This document shows positions 1 to 8,423 of a stretch of DNA of 64,000 bases, piece after piece. Source of the stretch: Mucilaginibacter straminoryzae (lineage in GTDB: Bacteria; Bacteroidota; Bacteroidia; Sphingobacteriales; Sphingobacteriaceae). The position numbers and the translations under genes were made by a program. The stretch lies in assembly GCF_022953055.1 (NCBI RefSeq), contig NZ_JALJEJ010000007.1, positions 178,260-242,259 on the forward strand, written 5' to 3'. Each line of letters begins with the position of its first letter. The stretch's first letter is position 1. Under the pieces are notes generated by a model, which saw nothing but the letters and a program-made list of their open reading frames with translations, made no database searches and was not told the DNA's origin.

Positions 1-807
1 GAACGGGCGATAGCGAAATCGAACAACGTGTACTTTATAAAGCTGGCGAATGAAGAGCATTTGCAGGAAGATATGGCTACGCTTTATATGAAGACAGGGA
101 TGTTCCTGCATGGAGTGGGCGGTTACTTTTACGCCAAGCGCAACAATAACGAAAAACAGGAAGAGAAATGGCGCGAGCTTTGGCGAAAAACAGAATTTAA
201 TACCAAGCCGCGTTATGATCCGAATAACATCAGGCGTACCCGAGCTAAGGGTATTTCCGGTATGGCCTGGGGGCAGGGTGAATTGATCGCTACACCGGCC
301 GCAGTAGCAAGGTTGGCCTCTGGTGTAGCCAACAACGGTACGCTGATGGAAAATCGGTATGTGTTAAAGGTAAGCGATTCGACAACAGCAACGCGGAAAA
401 GTTCGGATCTGGCAGCTAATCCGCAATATGCACAACTGCTTAGAAGTTATATGATAGAACAAAGCGCGCCTAAAGTTCCGATTCTGGGTATTAGCGTAGC
501 GGGTAAAACCGGTACGCCGGAACGGATATGGAAGGGCGAACAAATAAATGACGGCTGGTACGTATTTTTTGCACCTAAGGCCAACGGTAAGGGTAATATT
601 GTTACCTGTATACGGGTAGAAAAAACAAGGGGGTCTTCAAACGCGGTACATGCCGCCGGGAAGGATATTGTACCGTTATTGTTAAAACGGGGTTATATCA
701 AAAATATAACAGAAGGGGCATCTTCGGTAAGCAGTCGTGTTGGAATGATGAAGGCTGTTGAAAAGCCGGAAGAAGAACCAATAGAACCGGATACCACCGT
801 TCAGTAA
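1..807 (+). CDS. Penicillin-binding protein transpeptidase, C-terminal part (partial)
   Basis: The open frame runs in from the left edge, so the N-terminus is missing; 268 codons are visible. It is the C-terminal half of a class B-like or bifunctional PBP transpeptidase domain, which cross-links peptidoglycan peptides in the periplasm. The SxN motif is at visible residues 7-9 (SNN), the KTGT motif at about 169-172, and a typical WGQGELIATP stretch lies between them; the SxxK nucleophile must lie upstream. After the KTG strand there is an acidic, Pro/Glu-rich tail (EKPEEEPIEPD). It is followed 52 bases later by an FHA protein and a Ser/Thr kinase, resembling the PBP/FHA/PknB neighbourhoods of other phyla. 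Which PBP it is (PBP2/FtsI/1A) cannot be decided from this fragment. Confidence 0.88.
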   Translation, partial: ERAIAKSNNVYFIKLANEEHLQEDMATLYMKTGMFLHGVGGYFYAKRNNNEKQEEKWRELWRKTEFNTKPRYDPNNIRRTRAKGISGMAWGQGELIATPAAVARLASGVANNGTLMENRYVLKVSDSTTATRKSSDLAANPQYAQLLRSYMIEQSAPKVPILGISVAGKTGTPERIWKGEQINDGWYVFFAPKANGKGNIVTCIRVEKTRGSSNAVHAAGKDIVPLLLKRGYIKNITEGASSVSSRVGMMKAVEKPEEEPIEPDTTVQ

Positions 808-859
808 ATGGAAAAACATAAGCAGTAAAAACAGGGTTATTATAATTGAATTGCAGATC

Positions 860-1645
860 ATGTTTGGATTATTTAAAAGCAGTACCGGCGAGCGACCGAT
901 GGATGTGAAAGCCATCCGGGATGCTTTGCTCAGATTTATAAAAGATCAGCTGCAAAAGCTGGAAGGGGAAGCCGGCGCAATTAAGGGCCTCCAGTTGTAT
1001 TTGAATCCTTTACCCGAAGACAGGCATTTGTATGAAGCTGCTTTGAATATTGATCATGCCGAACAATTTAAAAATGAAGTACAGCGCATCGCCGATGATT
1101 ACGCCCTGGCTTTACCGCAAAGTTGGACATTGGAGGTCGTTTTTACAGAAGAAATACCGACGCAGGCGGTAAAAGCGGCAAACTTAGGTGCTGCATTGTT
1201 TATCCGCACCACTAATCACAACATCCGCAAGTCTTCAGTAGCATTTATCCGTGTGCTGAACGGTAAAGCTGAACGCGATGAGTACGAAATTACTTCAGAA
1301 GGGGATAAGGTTAACATCGGCCGCGAGCGGCAGGTGCAGGTTAAAGATGGCTTTTTTAGAAAGAATGACATTGCCTTTCCGGGTGATAGCGAAAATGAAA
1401 GTAATAAGTACATTAGTCGCCAGCATGCCCACATCGAATGGAACAACGATACCGGTAGCTTCATGATCTTTGCGGATGAGGGCGGCGTGCCGCCGGGCAA
1501 TAAGGTGAAAATCCACACCACCCGTGATGAGAACCTCATCAAGTTAAACTCAACCCATATCGGGCACCAGTTGCAGGAAGGTGACCAGGTAATTTTGGGC
1601 CAATCTGCCGTTATTGAATTTAGTTACAAGCCATCAGTTTCATAA
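860..1645 (+). CDS. FHA domain protein
   Basis: A 261-residue cytoplasmic protein with no signal peptide. The C-terminal half (about 130-255) is a forkhead-associated domain, which binds phosphothreonine peptides: the conserved GR is at Gly154-Arg155, and the SxxH core is SRQH at 186-189, followed by a glycine-rich strand. The N-terminal 120 residues look like a helical/alpha-beta module of unknown function. I chose ATG at 860 (MFGLFKSS); a TTG at 851 in the same frame would add three residues. Its stop codon directly abuts the GTG start of the kinase at 1646, so the two are surely cotranscribed and probably translationally coupled. It likely reads phosphorylation made by that kinase, perhaps recruiting it to the upstream PBP; that link is inference. 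Confidence 0.88.
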   Translation: MFGLFKSSTGERPMDVKAIRDALLRFIKDQLQKLEGEAGAIKGLQLYLNPLPEDRHLYEAALNIDHAEQFKNEVQRIADDYALALPQSWTLEVVFTEEIPTQAVKAANLGAALFIRTTNHNIRKSSVAFIRVLNGKAERDEYEITSEGDKVNIGRERQVQVKDGFFRKNDIAFPGDSENESNKYISRQHAHIEWNNDTGSFMIFADEGGVPPGNKVKIHTTRDENLIKLNSTHIGHQLQEGDQVILGQSAVIEFSYKPSVS

Positions 1646-3001
1646 GTGAAAGTTTTTACCATAACAGAAGGATTAGAAAATTTAGGTGCCTTACGCACCG
1701 GTGGGCAGGGTTCGGTCTACAAAGCACGCCGTATGGGGCCTATTCTTACCGCGGTGAAACTGATACCAACCCCTATTTATAACGAAAGCGAAGAGGACAG
1801 GAACTATCGTAACTTCCTTAACGAGGTTGAAAAGCTGAAGAAGGTAAACGAAGAGCCTAATCCTAATGTGGTAAAAATTCTTAGTTCAGGTATTACAGAA
1901 AGCGGTTCGTTTCCATTTATTGAGATGGAGTACATTGAAGGGCCGGACCTGGAAGAACTACTGAAACCACCGCACGAGCGCGTTTTTACGATAAAAGAAG
2001 CGGTGAAACTGGCAGACCAGTTAGCGTGTGCGTTAAGCCATTGCCATAAGGTAGGGGTAAGGCACGGCGATATCAAAAGCAATAACGTTAAGTTTAATAC
2101 AAGTTCAGGTAATTACGTCCTGCTTGATTTCGGGCTCGCAGTAATGTCAGACGAGCAACGCCGCAGCAGTTTGCGGCATGCCGGTGCAATAGAGTTTATG
2201 GCGCCCGAGCAAAACGAGGGCAAGATGCTGTTCCAAACAGATGTTTACAGTTTTGGTGTGGTATTGTACGAACTGCTTGCCGGTCAGGTACCTTTTCCGC
2301 TGAATGACAGCGGAGAAACATCGCGTAATGCGGTGATGCTGCAACACATGGAAACACCCGTGCCAGACTTATTGACTATCCGCAACAGGAACCTGCCTGC
2401 ACATTGGTCTGATGAGAAGAAAGAACGCGAGCTGCAGGTGCCGGATTGGTTATTAAAGGTTATTTACAAATGCCTGGAGAAGAAACCAGAGAACCGCTTT
2501 CATGATGGTGTAGCCTTGCATGATGCCGTTAGCAGGCAAAGTATCTCGGGAGGGACAAATGCAGAATTGCAGGCAGAAAACAGCTTGCTAAAGCAAAAGG
2601 TAAATACACTTGAAGAGGGGCAAACGCTTAGCCCTAATCCGGCTTTGAAATTCACTGAAGCGAAAAGAGAAGCCCAGAAATCAAGGCGGATTATTTTTAC
2701 AGGTTTGTCGCTGATCGTAATCCTCCTGATCACGATGATTACAGCGCTTCGTTCGGCCAGCAAGAAAAAAGAAGAGGCGGCCTTGCTGCGCGACTCGGTC
2801 GCCCAGCTTCAGAAAAAGATCCATAAAGATTCAGTTGCATTTAAAGCATTGGCTTACCGGTATGCTACGGTGCGGCGCATACAACAAACCATTAGTGCTT
2901 CTATCAAGCAGGATAGCATCGCCCGTGCAAACGAACGGAAAAGAGCGACCACTGCAACCGGGAAGCCTAAGCGCAGAAAGAAATTTCTCGGGCTGTTTTA
3001 G
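1646..3001 (+). CDS. Membrane Ser/Thr protein kinase (PknB-like)
   Basis: A 451-residue Hanks-type kinase starting at GTG 1646. The glycine loop is G19-GQGSV-24, the ATP lysine is Lys38 (AVKL), the catalytic loop is HGD at 140-142 followed by IKSNN (Lys144, Asn147), the DFG is at 161-163 and a MAPEQ follows. The Arg of HRD is replaced by Gly, so this is a non-RD kinase, but all catalytic residues are present. A Gln/Glu-rich segment links to one transmembrane helix at about 348-367, then a coiled coil of about 60 residues and a very basic C-terminus (KPKRRKK). No PASTA or other known sensor repeats are present. It is the last gene of the PBP-FHA-kinase unit; no PP2C phosphatase is seen in the window, though one could lie upstream. 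Confidence 0.9.
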   Translation: MKVFTITEGLENLGALRTGGQGSVYKARRMGPILTAVKLIPTPIYNESEEDRNYRNFLNEVEKLKKVNEEPNPNVVKILSSGITESGSFPFIEMEYIEGPDLEELLKPPHERVFTIKEAVKLADQLACALSHCHKVGVRHGDIKSNNVKFNTSSGNYVLLDFGLAVMSDEQRRSSLRHAGAIEFMAPEQNEGKMLFQTDVYSFGVVLYELLAGQVPFPLNDSGETSRNAVMLQHMETPVPDLLTIRNRNLPAHWSDEKKERELQVPDWLLKVIYKCLEKKPENRFHDGVALHDAVSRQSISGGTNAELQAENSLLKQKVNTLEEGQTLSPNPALKFTEAKREAQKSRRIIFTGLSLIVILLITMITALRSASKKKEEAALLRDSVAQLQKKIHKDSVAFKALAYRYATVRRIQQTISASIKQDSIARANERKRATTATGKPKRRKKFLGLF

Positions 3002-3067
3002 TGATTTTTATTGCAAAAAATTACCTTATTATTTCAAAACATACTACCATGCACCTAATCGGTGCCG

Positions 3068-3075
3068 TACTTTTG
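3068..3075 (+). promoter_or_regulatory. Candidate -7 box of the alcohol dehydrogenase promoter
   Basis: TACTTTTG matches the Bacteroidota -7 consensus TAnnTTTG, 46 bases before the ATG at 3122. No clear -33 TTG element is visible at the expected spacing. Confidence 0.4.
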
Positions 3076-3121
3076 CTGCGTTTAAATTCAGCACACCAAT
3101 TACTAAGAAAAACAAATATTA

Positions 3122-4180
3122 ATGGAAACAAAACAAGTTAAAGCATACGGTACAGAGGCTGCCGAAGTGCCCTTAAATGGACTGGATATTAACCGCAGAA
3201 AGCCTACGCCGCACGACGTAGAGATTGATATCCTCTATTGCGGGGTTTGCCATTCAGATATTCATACAGCGCGTAGCGAATGGGGACCTTCGATGTACCC
3301 TGTTGTGCCTGGTCACGAAATTGTAGGCAAAATCATCAGCGTGGGTGACCATGTAACCAAATTTAAAGTAGGTGATGTGGTAGGCGTGGGTTGTATTGTA
3401 GACTCTTGCCGCGAATGCGAATACTGTAAAGAAGGTTTAGAGCAATATTGCGAACCCGGTATGACCGGCACTTACAATGCACCAGACAAACACCTGCCTG
3501 GTAACCCTACCTTCGGCGGTTATTCTGAAAGTATTGTAGTAGATGAAAATTACGTACTTCGCATCCCCGAAAACCTTGATTTGGCTGCTACCGCACCGTT
3601 ATTATGTGCAGGTATTACCACCTATTCGCCGTTGCACCACTGGAAAGTTAGCGAAGGTCAGAAGGTTGGGGTAGTGGGTATCGGTGGTTTGGGCCACATG
3701 GCTATTAAAATTGCCAAAGCAATGGGTGCACACGTGATTGCCTTCACCACATCCGAATCTAAATTTGCAGAAGCACAACGTTTGGGAGCAGACGAGGTTG
3801 TGCTATCTAAAGATGCAGAGCAGATGGCTAAATACCGGGGCAAACTGCATTTTATACTAGATGCCGTATCCGCCGAGCACGATATTAATGCCTACCTGGC
3901 TTTACTTCGGGTAGATGGTTCTTTAGCATTAGTAGGCGCTCCGGAACAACCGCTGCCTGTAGCTGCATTTAGCTTAATCCCAAAACGCAAAACCTTTGCC
4001 GGTTCTATGATTGGCGGTATTGCAGAAACCCAGGAAATGTTAGATTTCTGTGGTAAGCATAATATTACTGCTGATATCGAGATGATTGATATTAATAATA
4101 TCAACGAAGCCTACGAGCGCATGATTAAAGGAGATGTGAAATATCGTTTCGTTATCGATATGGCTTCATTGAAAAATTAA
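3122..4180 (+). CDS. Zinc-dependent NAD(P) alcohol dehydrogenase (YahK/CAD type)
   Basis: A 352-residue medium-chain dehydrogenase that should interconvert alcohols and aldehydes with NADP(H). The catalytic zinc ligands are Cys43 (GVCHSD), His65 and Glu66 (PGHE). The structural zinc site is Cys96, Cys99, Cys102 and Cys110. The Rossmann glycine motif is GIGGLGHMAIK at about 185-195. Length and motifs match YahK/cinnamyl-alcohol dehydrogenase relatives, which usually act as broad aldehyde reductases. It stands alone: about 120 bases after the kinase and followed by a strong terminator. Physiological substrate unknown. Confidence 0.93.
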   Translation: METKQVKAYGTEAAEVPLNGLDINRRKPTPHDVEIDILYCGVCHSDIHTARSEWGPSMYPVVPGHEIVGKIISVGDHVTKFKVGDVVGVGCIVDSCRECEYCKEGLEQYCEPGMTGTYNAPDKHLPGNPTFGGYSESIVVDENYVLRIPENLDLAATAPLLCAGITTYSPLHHWKVSEGQKVGVVGIGGLGHMAIKIAKAMGAHVIAFTTSESKFAEAQRLGADEVVLSKDAEQMAKYRGKLHFILDAVSAEHDINAYLALLRVDGSLALVGAPEQPLPVAAFSLIPKRKTFAGSMIGGIAETQEMLDFCGKHNITADIEMIDINNINEAYERMIKGDVKYRFVIDMASLKN

Positions 4181-4219
4181 GGATAGCATCGCCCTAAGTC
4201 TCAAAAAGGGGGAAAACTT

Positions 4220-4255
4220 AAGTCCTTCCGCCATTGGTGGAGGGACTTGTTTTTT
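4220..4255 (+). terminator. Rho-independent terminator after the alcohol dehydrogenase
   Basis: A 13-pair hairpin (AAGTCCTTCCGCC with GGTGGAGGGACTT, two G-U pairs, three-base loop ATT) is followed by GTTTTTT. It separates convergent genes. Confidence 0.85.
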
Positions 4256-4264
4256 ACAGTTCTT

Positions 4265-4798
4265 CTATTCAATTATCAATTGTTCAAATTGGTGCCCGCG
4301 AAACGCTTCTGCAAGCTTGATGGTGTCGTTTGCCAGTTGAGAAAGCCCCGGGCCAAACATTTCCAGCAAATAACTTATCAGCCAAACAGTTTGTATGATT
4401 ACCTGTAGATTTTGTTGCGTGTTGATATTCAACATTACCGTATGCCGAAAATACACGATAGGCGGCTTGCTCAAAAGTCCGAAACTACCAAGCGTGGAAA
4501 ATTTATTGATATTCGCAATACCTGCTTTCAGTTCTGCTGCATCTGTCTTCACTTCTTCAACAGGAACGAAGCATTGCATTATAGATAGGCCGTTAAGTTC
4601 TGCTTCTATGCCTGGTAAAAATGATAGTTCGATTTGTAAGCCCCCTCTGGGATGCCCATCCATAGGAAGCGCAACCAATAAGGTGTCATACGGCACACTG
4701 TCATTTGCGCTTAGTAATTGGCTTGCAAAACCTTCTTCTTTCAATGCGTCAGCGTATAATTTAAGCGCCGTGAAATGCGCCGGGTTTCCCGTATCCAT
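4265..4798 (-). CDS. YbjN / type III chaperone-like protein
   Basis: A 177-residue soluble protein without signal peptide. The pattern of an N-terminal helix, beta strands (DTLLVALPMDG; LQIELSFLPGIE), a middle strand with YFRHTVML, and a long C-terminal helix resembles the YbjN/CesT chaperone-like fold; this is a fold guess, not a family hit. The gene starts three bases after the stop codon of the 501-residue effector-like gene upstream, so the two are translationally coupled. That pairing fits a dedicated chaperone or immunity protein for the neighbour. Nothing in the sequence decides between these roles. Confidence 0.6.
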   Translation of the reverse strand: MDTGNPAHFTALKLYADALKEEGFASQLLSANDSVPYDTLLVALPMDGHPRGGLQIELSFLPGIEAELNGLSIMQCFVPVEEVKTDAAELKAGIANINKFSTLGSFGLLSKPPIVYFRHTVMLNINTQQNLQVIIQTVWLISYLLEMFGPGLSQLANDTIKLAEAFRGHQFEQLIIE

Positions 4799-4801
4799 TG
4801 T

Positions 4802-6307
4802 TTAAAAATCTAATCCTTTTGCTATCGCTTTAGCCCGGTCCTGTCTCGCCTTTTCGGCATCATCAGACCACATGTAACTCAGTAATTCTGTTTTATCATC
4901 AGGTTTTGGCTTTTCACGGACACCCAGATTACGCACAATTTTACTCGCTGTATTTGGCTCATCGTTGTAGTAAGAGCGCCCTTCGTCTTTCGAAAGCTTA
5001 GTAGCAATTTGCCCGCGCACGTCCTCATGCCGCCTCATCTCTTCCGTTTTAAAATAGTCGCCAAAACCTTTACGTGGTACATTTTTCTGAACCTCAATCT
5101 TACCGTACCTAAGAGCATGGGGATCTTTCAATATCTCTTTACCAGACTGGTGCTTTTTATACATCTTATACAAAGATACGCCAAGCGCCACGCCGCCTGC
5201 TGCGGCCAGTAAACCCCAGCCTACAGGATTAGTGAGGCTTGCTGCAAGCAGCGCACCCCCGGCCACACCTAATGCGCCGCCTACCGCTTTTGCATAGTTT
5301 GCTTTTGCCTTTGTCCACTGGTTATCTTGCGCAAATTTGATGATGCCACCGTTTTCGTCCATTGTTTCTTTTCCCAATTGCTCTAGTTTATTGCTGCGGT
5401 AATGCGCCAGGCCACCGGTTGCTAAACCCGTCACCACATCTGCACTACTTTTTACAATAGCCGCAGGTGCAATCACCTTAGAGGCGATACTTGACGCTGC
5501 AGATAGCGCGCCGGACGTAGGTACCACACCCGATAAAGTTCCCAGCCCGTTAGCGCCGGTTTGCGCAGCACTGCTTAACGAGCTTATCACGTCAACAGCC
5601 TTAATTGCTTTGTCTTTCTTCTGATTCTGCGAAGTAATAATATCATGAATACCCACACCGGCATTGGCAAGCGAGCCTACCACACCCAATCCTTGTCCCG
5701 CTACCTTGGTCCATTCGCCAGTTGCCCCTAAGGTATCATTGTTGATTAAGTGGCTTAAGTTGGTGGTTTGGCTACCTATAAATGAACCGGCGCTACCTAT
5801 TTGCCCCGTTTTTTCGACCGCGGTTTCATGCCGAGGTGTAGATCTTGCATCATATACTGCATTCTCGTGTTCTGCCAGCAAACTTTCGTTACCACGGTAA
5901 GGTTGGTCAGATCGTTGCCCGCGTCTTTCTAACCTGCGTCCAGCATGCTCGTCCCGGTGTATCGCATCGCCGAAGTAAGCTGCACGCCTACCATTATCAG
6001 TTAGATGAGCATAACGATCTTCCTCTTTTTTCTTTCCGAAGAAAGGCACCCATGACGGTAGACGCTGCACAACCAGGTTATTTACAGGCGATATGGTTTT
6101 TAGTTGTTTGGTATTACCATCGGCCATATTTTGGTAATCCTTCAGCTGTTTTATCCGGGGGCTGGCATCAGCCATAGCCTGATAAGGAGTAGCTGTGCGA
6201 AGCCCCGCAGCAGGAAGATGTGCACCGGTTCTGCCCGCTGATCGTTGCGTTGTGTTACCCGCGGATGAGTTATGGGTTAACTTCTGTTTTTCTGCCTGTG
6301 TTTTCAA
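4802..6307 (-). CDS. Putative injection-system (eCIS-type) effector with Gly/Ala-rich membrane segments
   Basis: A 501-residue protein with no signal peptide. Residues about 1-85 form a polar, disordered leader containing a repeated motif (YQAMADASPRIKQLKDYQN, then MAD) and ending in VVQRLPSW. Such leaders are typical of DUF4157-type and other cargo of extracellular contractile injection systems, but no DUF4157 metalloprotease motif HExxH is present. The central part (about 165-380) has several Gly/Ala-rich hydrophobic stretches, for example GGALGVAGGALLAAS and NPVGWGLLAAAGG, suggesting a membrane-inserting region. The C-terminal 110 residues are charged and unrecognised. The N-terminal leader resembles that of the protein at 51025-51768. 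No sheath, tube or baseplate genes occur in the window. Function as effector is inference. Confidence 0.6.
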   Translation of the reverse strand: MKTQAEKQKLTHNSSAGNTTQRSAGRTGAHLPAAGLRTATPYQAMADASPRIKQLKDYQNMADGNTKQLKTISPVNNLVVQRLPSWVPFFGKKKEEDRYAHLTDNGRRAAYFGDAIHRDEHAGRRLERRGQRSDQPYRGNESLLAEHENAVYDARSTPRHETAVEKTGQIGSAGSFIGSQTTNLSHLINNDTLGATGEWTKVAGQGLGVVGSLANAGVGIHDIITSQNQKKDKAIKAVDVISSLSSAAQTGANGLGTLSGVVPTSGALSAASSIASKVIAPAAIVKSSADVVTGLATGGLAHYRSNKLEQLGKETMDENGGIIKFAQDNQWTKAKANYAKAVGGALGVAGGALLAASLTNPVGWGLLAAAGGVALGVSLYKMYKKHQSGKEILKDPHALRYGKIEVQKNVPRKGFGDYFKTEEMRRHEDVRGQIATKLSKDEGRSYYNDEPNTASKIVRNLGVREKPKPDDKTELLSYMWSDDAEKARQDRAKAIAKGLDF

Positions 6308-6480
6308 TCTAAGGTTATTGGTATATACAAGGTAAGGAAAAAATAACGTGTAATGAAACGTATTTTTAACATTAAATATAAAGCATATTTCTTTTTAATA
6401 AATCTTTTGCAAGGATGGTATTAACTGTTAAATACTTTGTATCGGAGAATAATTATTTTTAGTATCGTGATATTCAAACT

Positions 6481-6852
6481 ATGAGTTCATTTGAAGTAAA
6501 AACCGAAACGTTTCCGCAACAGGGAGACGACGTTAATCACTACCTGTCATTGTTATTTACGCCAGGTTCAGCGAGTTATGATCAGCTGAAGTATGAATTG
6601 CAGCGTGAATACCGGTTTAATGGTTCGCCGGAGGTAACGTCCATCAAATTTGATAAAGGGCAGTTAGATGCAAATAAAGGGAGCTTCCGGGTGATCCTGG
6701 ATATCAATTTTACTTTCGGCTGCGAAGATGTACAGACTGATAAGCATGACCAAACGTCAGATTGGACATTCGACGTTGATCGTGAAAAACAGCTGATTCG
6801 TTTTTATAGTTCGCCGTATGCAGAAGCAAGAAGTACCGCTGATGAATTCTGA
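6481..6852 (+). CDS. Hypothetical protein, 123 residues
   Basis: A small acidic cytoplasmic protein with no recognised domain. It shows alternating strand-like segments (VTSIKFDKGQ, FRVILDINFTFG) and no signal peptide or membrane helix. It is divergently placed from the effector-like gene at 6307, across 173 bases of AT-rich DNA, and codon use matches its neighbours, so I take it as a real gene. I do not recognise the family. Confidence 0.6.
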   Translation: MSSFEVKTETFPQQGDDVNHYLSLLFTPGSASYDQLKYELQREYRFNGSPEVTSIKFDKGQLDANKGSFRVILDINFTFGCEDVQTDKHDQTSDWTFDVDREKQLIRFYSSPYAEARSTADEF

Positions 6853-6959
6853 CAGTAGCTGCTGATAAATTTATATTATTCTTTTTAAGAATACTGCACG
6901 TATTTATACGTACCTTGTGTCACCTCTCATAAGTATTCTTAACTGAGAAGCAGCCTATA

Positions 6960-7214
6960 ATGAATATTTATGAAATCGAACCTTTTGCAGAACGCTACAC
7001 GGCTGATCTGAGCATTCTCAAGATAGAATTACTGAATAACCAAATTTTGAGGGTGATAATGATTAAAGGGAGCGACTACGACTATCTAAAGCATTATAAT
7101 TTGTGGCGCGCAGTAAATGTTGCAGATATAGTGAGGTGGGTTAACTTTAGGGATGTGAATGTTACCTTCCTCATCGATGGGGATTTGATCTGTGATATCA
7201 CTTCACTGATATAA
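6960..7214 (+). CDS. Hypothetical small protein, 84 residues
   Basis: A small alpha/beta-looking acidic protein (MNIYEIEPFAERY...). It has no signal peptide and no known motif. It begins 107 bases after the previous gene, and its stop codon runs into the A-tract that serves as the T-tail of the minus-strand cold-shock terminator. The family is not recognised. Confidence 0.5.
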   Translation: MNIYEIEPFAERYTADLSILKIELLNNQILRVIMIKGSDYDYLKHYNLWRAVNVADIVRWVNFRDVNVTFLIDGDLICDITSLI

Positions 7215-7246
7215 AAAAAAAAGCACCCTGGTTTTGCCAGGGTGCT
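7213..7246 (-). terminator. Terminator of the cold-shock gene
   Basis: On the minus strand a perfect 10-pair stem (AGCACCCTGG with CCAGGGTGCT, loop of five) is followed by a run of ten T (plus-strand A-tract 7213-7222). It lies 25 bases past the cold-shock stop codon. Confidence 0.9.
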
Positions 7247-7270
7247 CTACAATAAAATGATTGTGATTTT

Positions 7271-7465
7271 TTAGATTACTTTAACATTTATCGCATTAGG
7301 GCCTTTTCTGCCCTGTTCTACTTCAAATTGAACTTTGTCGTTCTCACGAATTTCGTCGATCAAACCAGTTGAGTGTACAAAAACGTCTGTTTTTGTATCG
7401 GTTTGTGAAATGAATCCAAAACCTTTAGTGGTGTTGAAAAATTTCACGATTCCTTCTTTTTGCAT
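7271..7465 (-). CDS. Cold-shock protein, CspA family
   Basis: A 64-residue single cold-shock domain, an RNA chaperone that melts secondary structure. RNP1 is KGFGFI (about residues 14-19) and RNP2 is VFVHS (28-32). The usual length for the family is 65-70. It has its own terminator. The 5' region carries an inverted repeat (TAGACA at 7494-7499 with TGTCTA at 7508-7513), about 30-50 bases before the ATG, that could structure the leader. Confidence 0.95.
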   Translation of the reverse strand: MQKEGIVKFFNTTKGFGFISQTDTKTDVFVHSTGLIDEIRENDKVQFEVEQGRKGPNAINVKVI

Positions 7466-7613
7466 TGTATTGTTATTTTGTAAGTCGGCAAGGTAGACAA
7501 TTAAATCTGTCTATTTCTTATTTTATCTAAATAAATTTAATTTTTATTTAAATATGACCTGTTTTGAAGATCTCCTAAAAGCTTGCAAAGCTCTATTTCT
7601 ATTGTTTAAATAA

Positions 7614-7621
7614 TATATTTA
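7614..7621 (+). promoter_or_regulatory. Candidate -7 box just before cysQ
   Basis: TATATTTA (one mismatch to TAnnTTTG) ends five bases before the ATG at 7627, and TTG occurs at about 7602-7604. If used, the mRNA would start at or next to the start codon. Confidence 0.35.
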
Positions 7622-7626
7622 CCACC

Positions 7627-8406
7627 ATGATGAACACTGCCGCCCTGTTAGCTATTGCCCGTAATGCAGCGTTGAAAGCAGGGGCAGCAATAATGAAAAT
7701 CTACGAGCAAGGCGCGGCTGAAGTTAATCTAAAGGCAGACCTGTCGCCGGTTACTGCGGCCGACATCGCTGCGCATCATATTATCCTTGAACTGCTGGAA
7801 CCATGTGGATTACCGGTAATTTCGGAAGAGGGGGATACTTGCAATTATTCTTCCCGGCAAAATTACGAATGGTATTGGCTGGTAGACCCGCTCGATGGCA
7901 CCAAAGAATTCATTAAGCGCAATGGCGAGTTTACCGTCAACATTGCATTGATACATAAACACACGCCTGTTGCCGGTGTAATTTATGCGCCCGCTTTGCA
8001 TCAGTTGTATTGGGGATCTAAGGACACTGGTGTATATAAAGAGGAGGACGACGTGCGTATTGAACTGACGGGTTTAGCAGCAACGCATAGTTTTGAAGAG
8101 CTATTACAGCGGGAAGGTTTAAACATCGTTATATCGCGGTCGCACCTTTCTGAGGAAACTTTGCAATTCATTAATCGGTTTAATCAACCGAAGCTATTGT
8201 CAATGGGTAGTTCGCTCAAATTTATGTTATTGCTGGAGAATAAAGCAGATCTTTACCCTAAGTTTGGCCCATGCATGGAGTGGGACACCGCTGCTGCTCA
8301 TGCCATCTTAAACGCCGCCGGAAGAAGTATTTATCAGTTGAATTTACAAGACGAACTGGTTTACAATAAGCCGGATATGACTAACCCATCTTTTATCGCA
8401 TTCTAA
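7627..8406 (+). CDS. cysQ: 3'(2'),5'-bisphosphate nucleotidase CysQ
   Basis: A 259-residue inositol-monophosphatase-fold enzyme that hydrolyses 3'-phosphoadenosine 5'-phosphate to AMP, clearing a by-product of sulfate assimilation. Metal-binding motifs are visible: SEE in VISEEGD, the signature DPLDGTKEF with the extension FIKRNGEFTVNIAL, and WDTAAAHAIL near the C-terminus. Start may be ATG 7627 or the next ATG 7630. GH16 follows after 17 bases on the same strand, but the two have no evident shared role. Confidence 0.92.
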   Translation: MMNTAALLAIARNAALKAGAAIMKIYEQGAAEVNLKADLSPVTAADIAAHHIILELLEPCGLPVISEEGDTCNYSSRQNYEWYWLVDPLDGTKEFIKRNGEFTVNIALIHKHTPVAGVIYAPALHQLYWGSKDTGVYKEEDDVRIELTGLAATHSFEELLQREGLNIVISRSHLSEETLQFINRFNQPKLLSMGSSLKFMLLLENKADLYPKFGPCMEWDTAAAHAILNAAGRSIYQLNLQDELVYNKPDMTNPSFIAF

Positions 8407-8423
8407 CAAAATAAAACCGCCAA

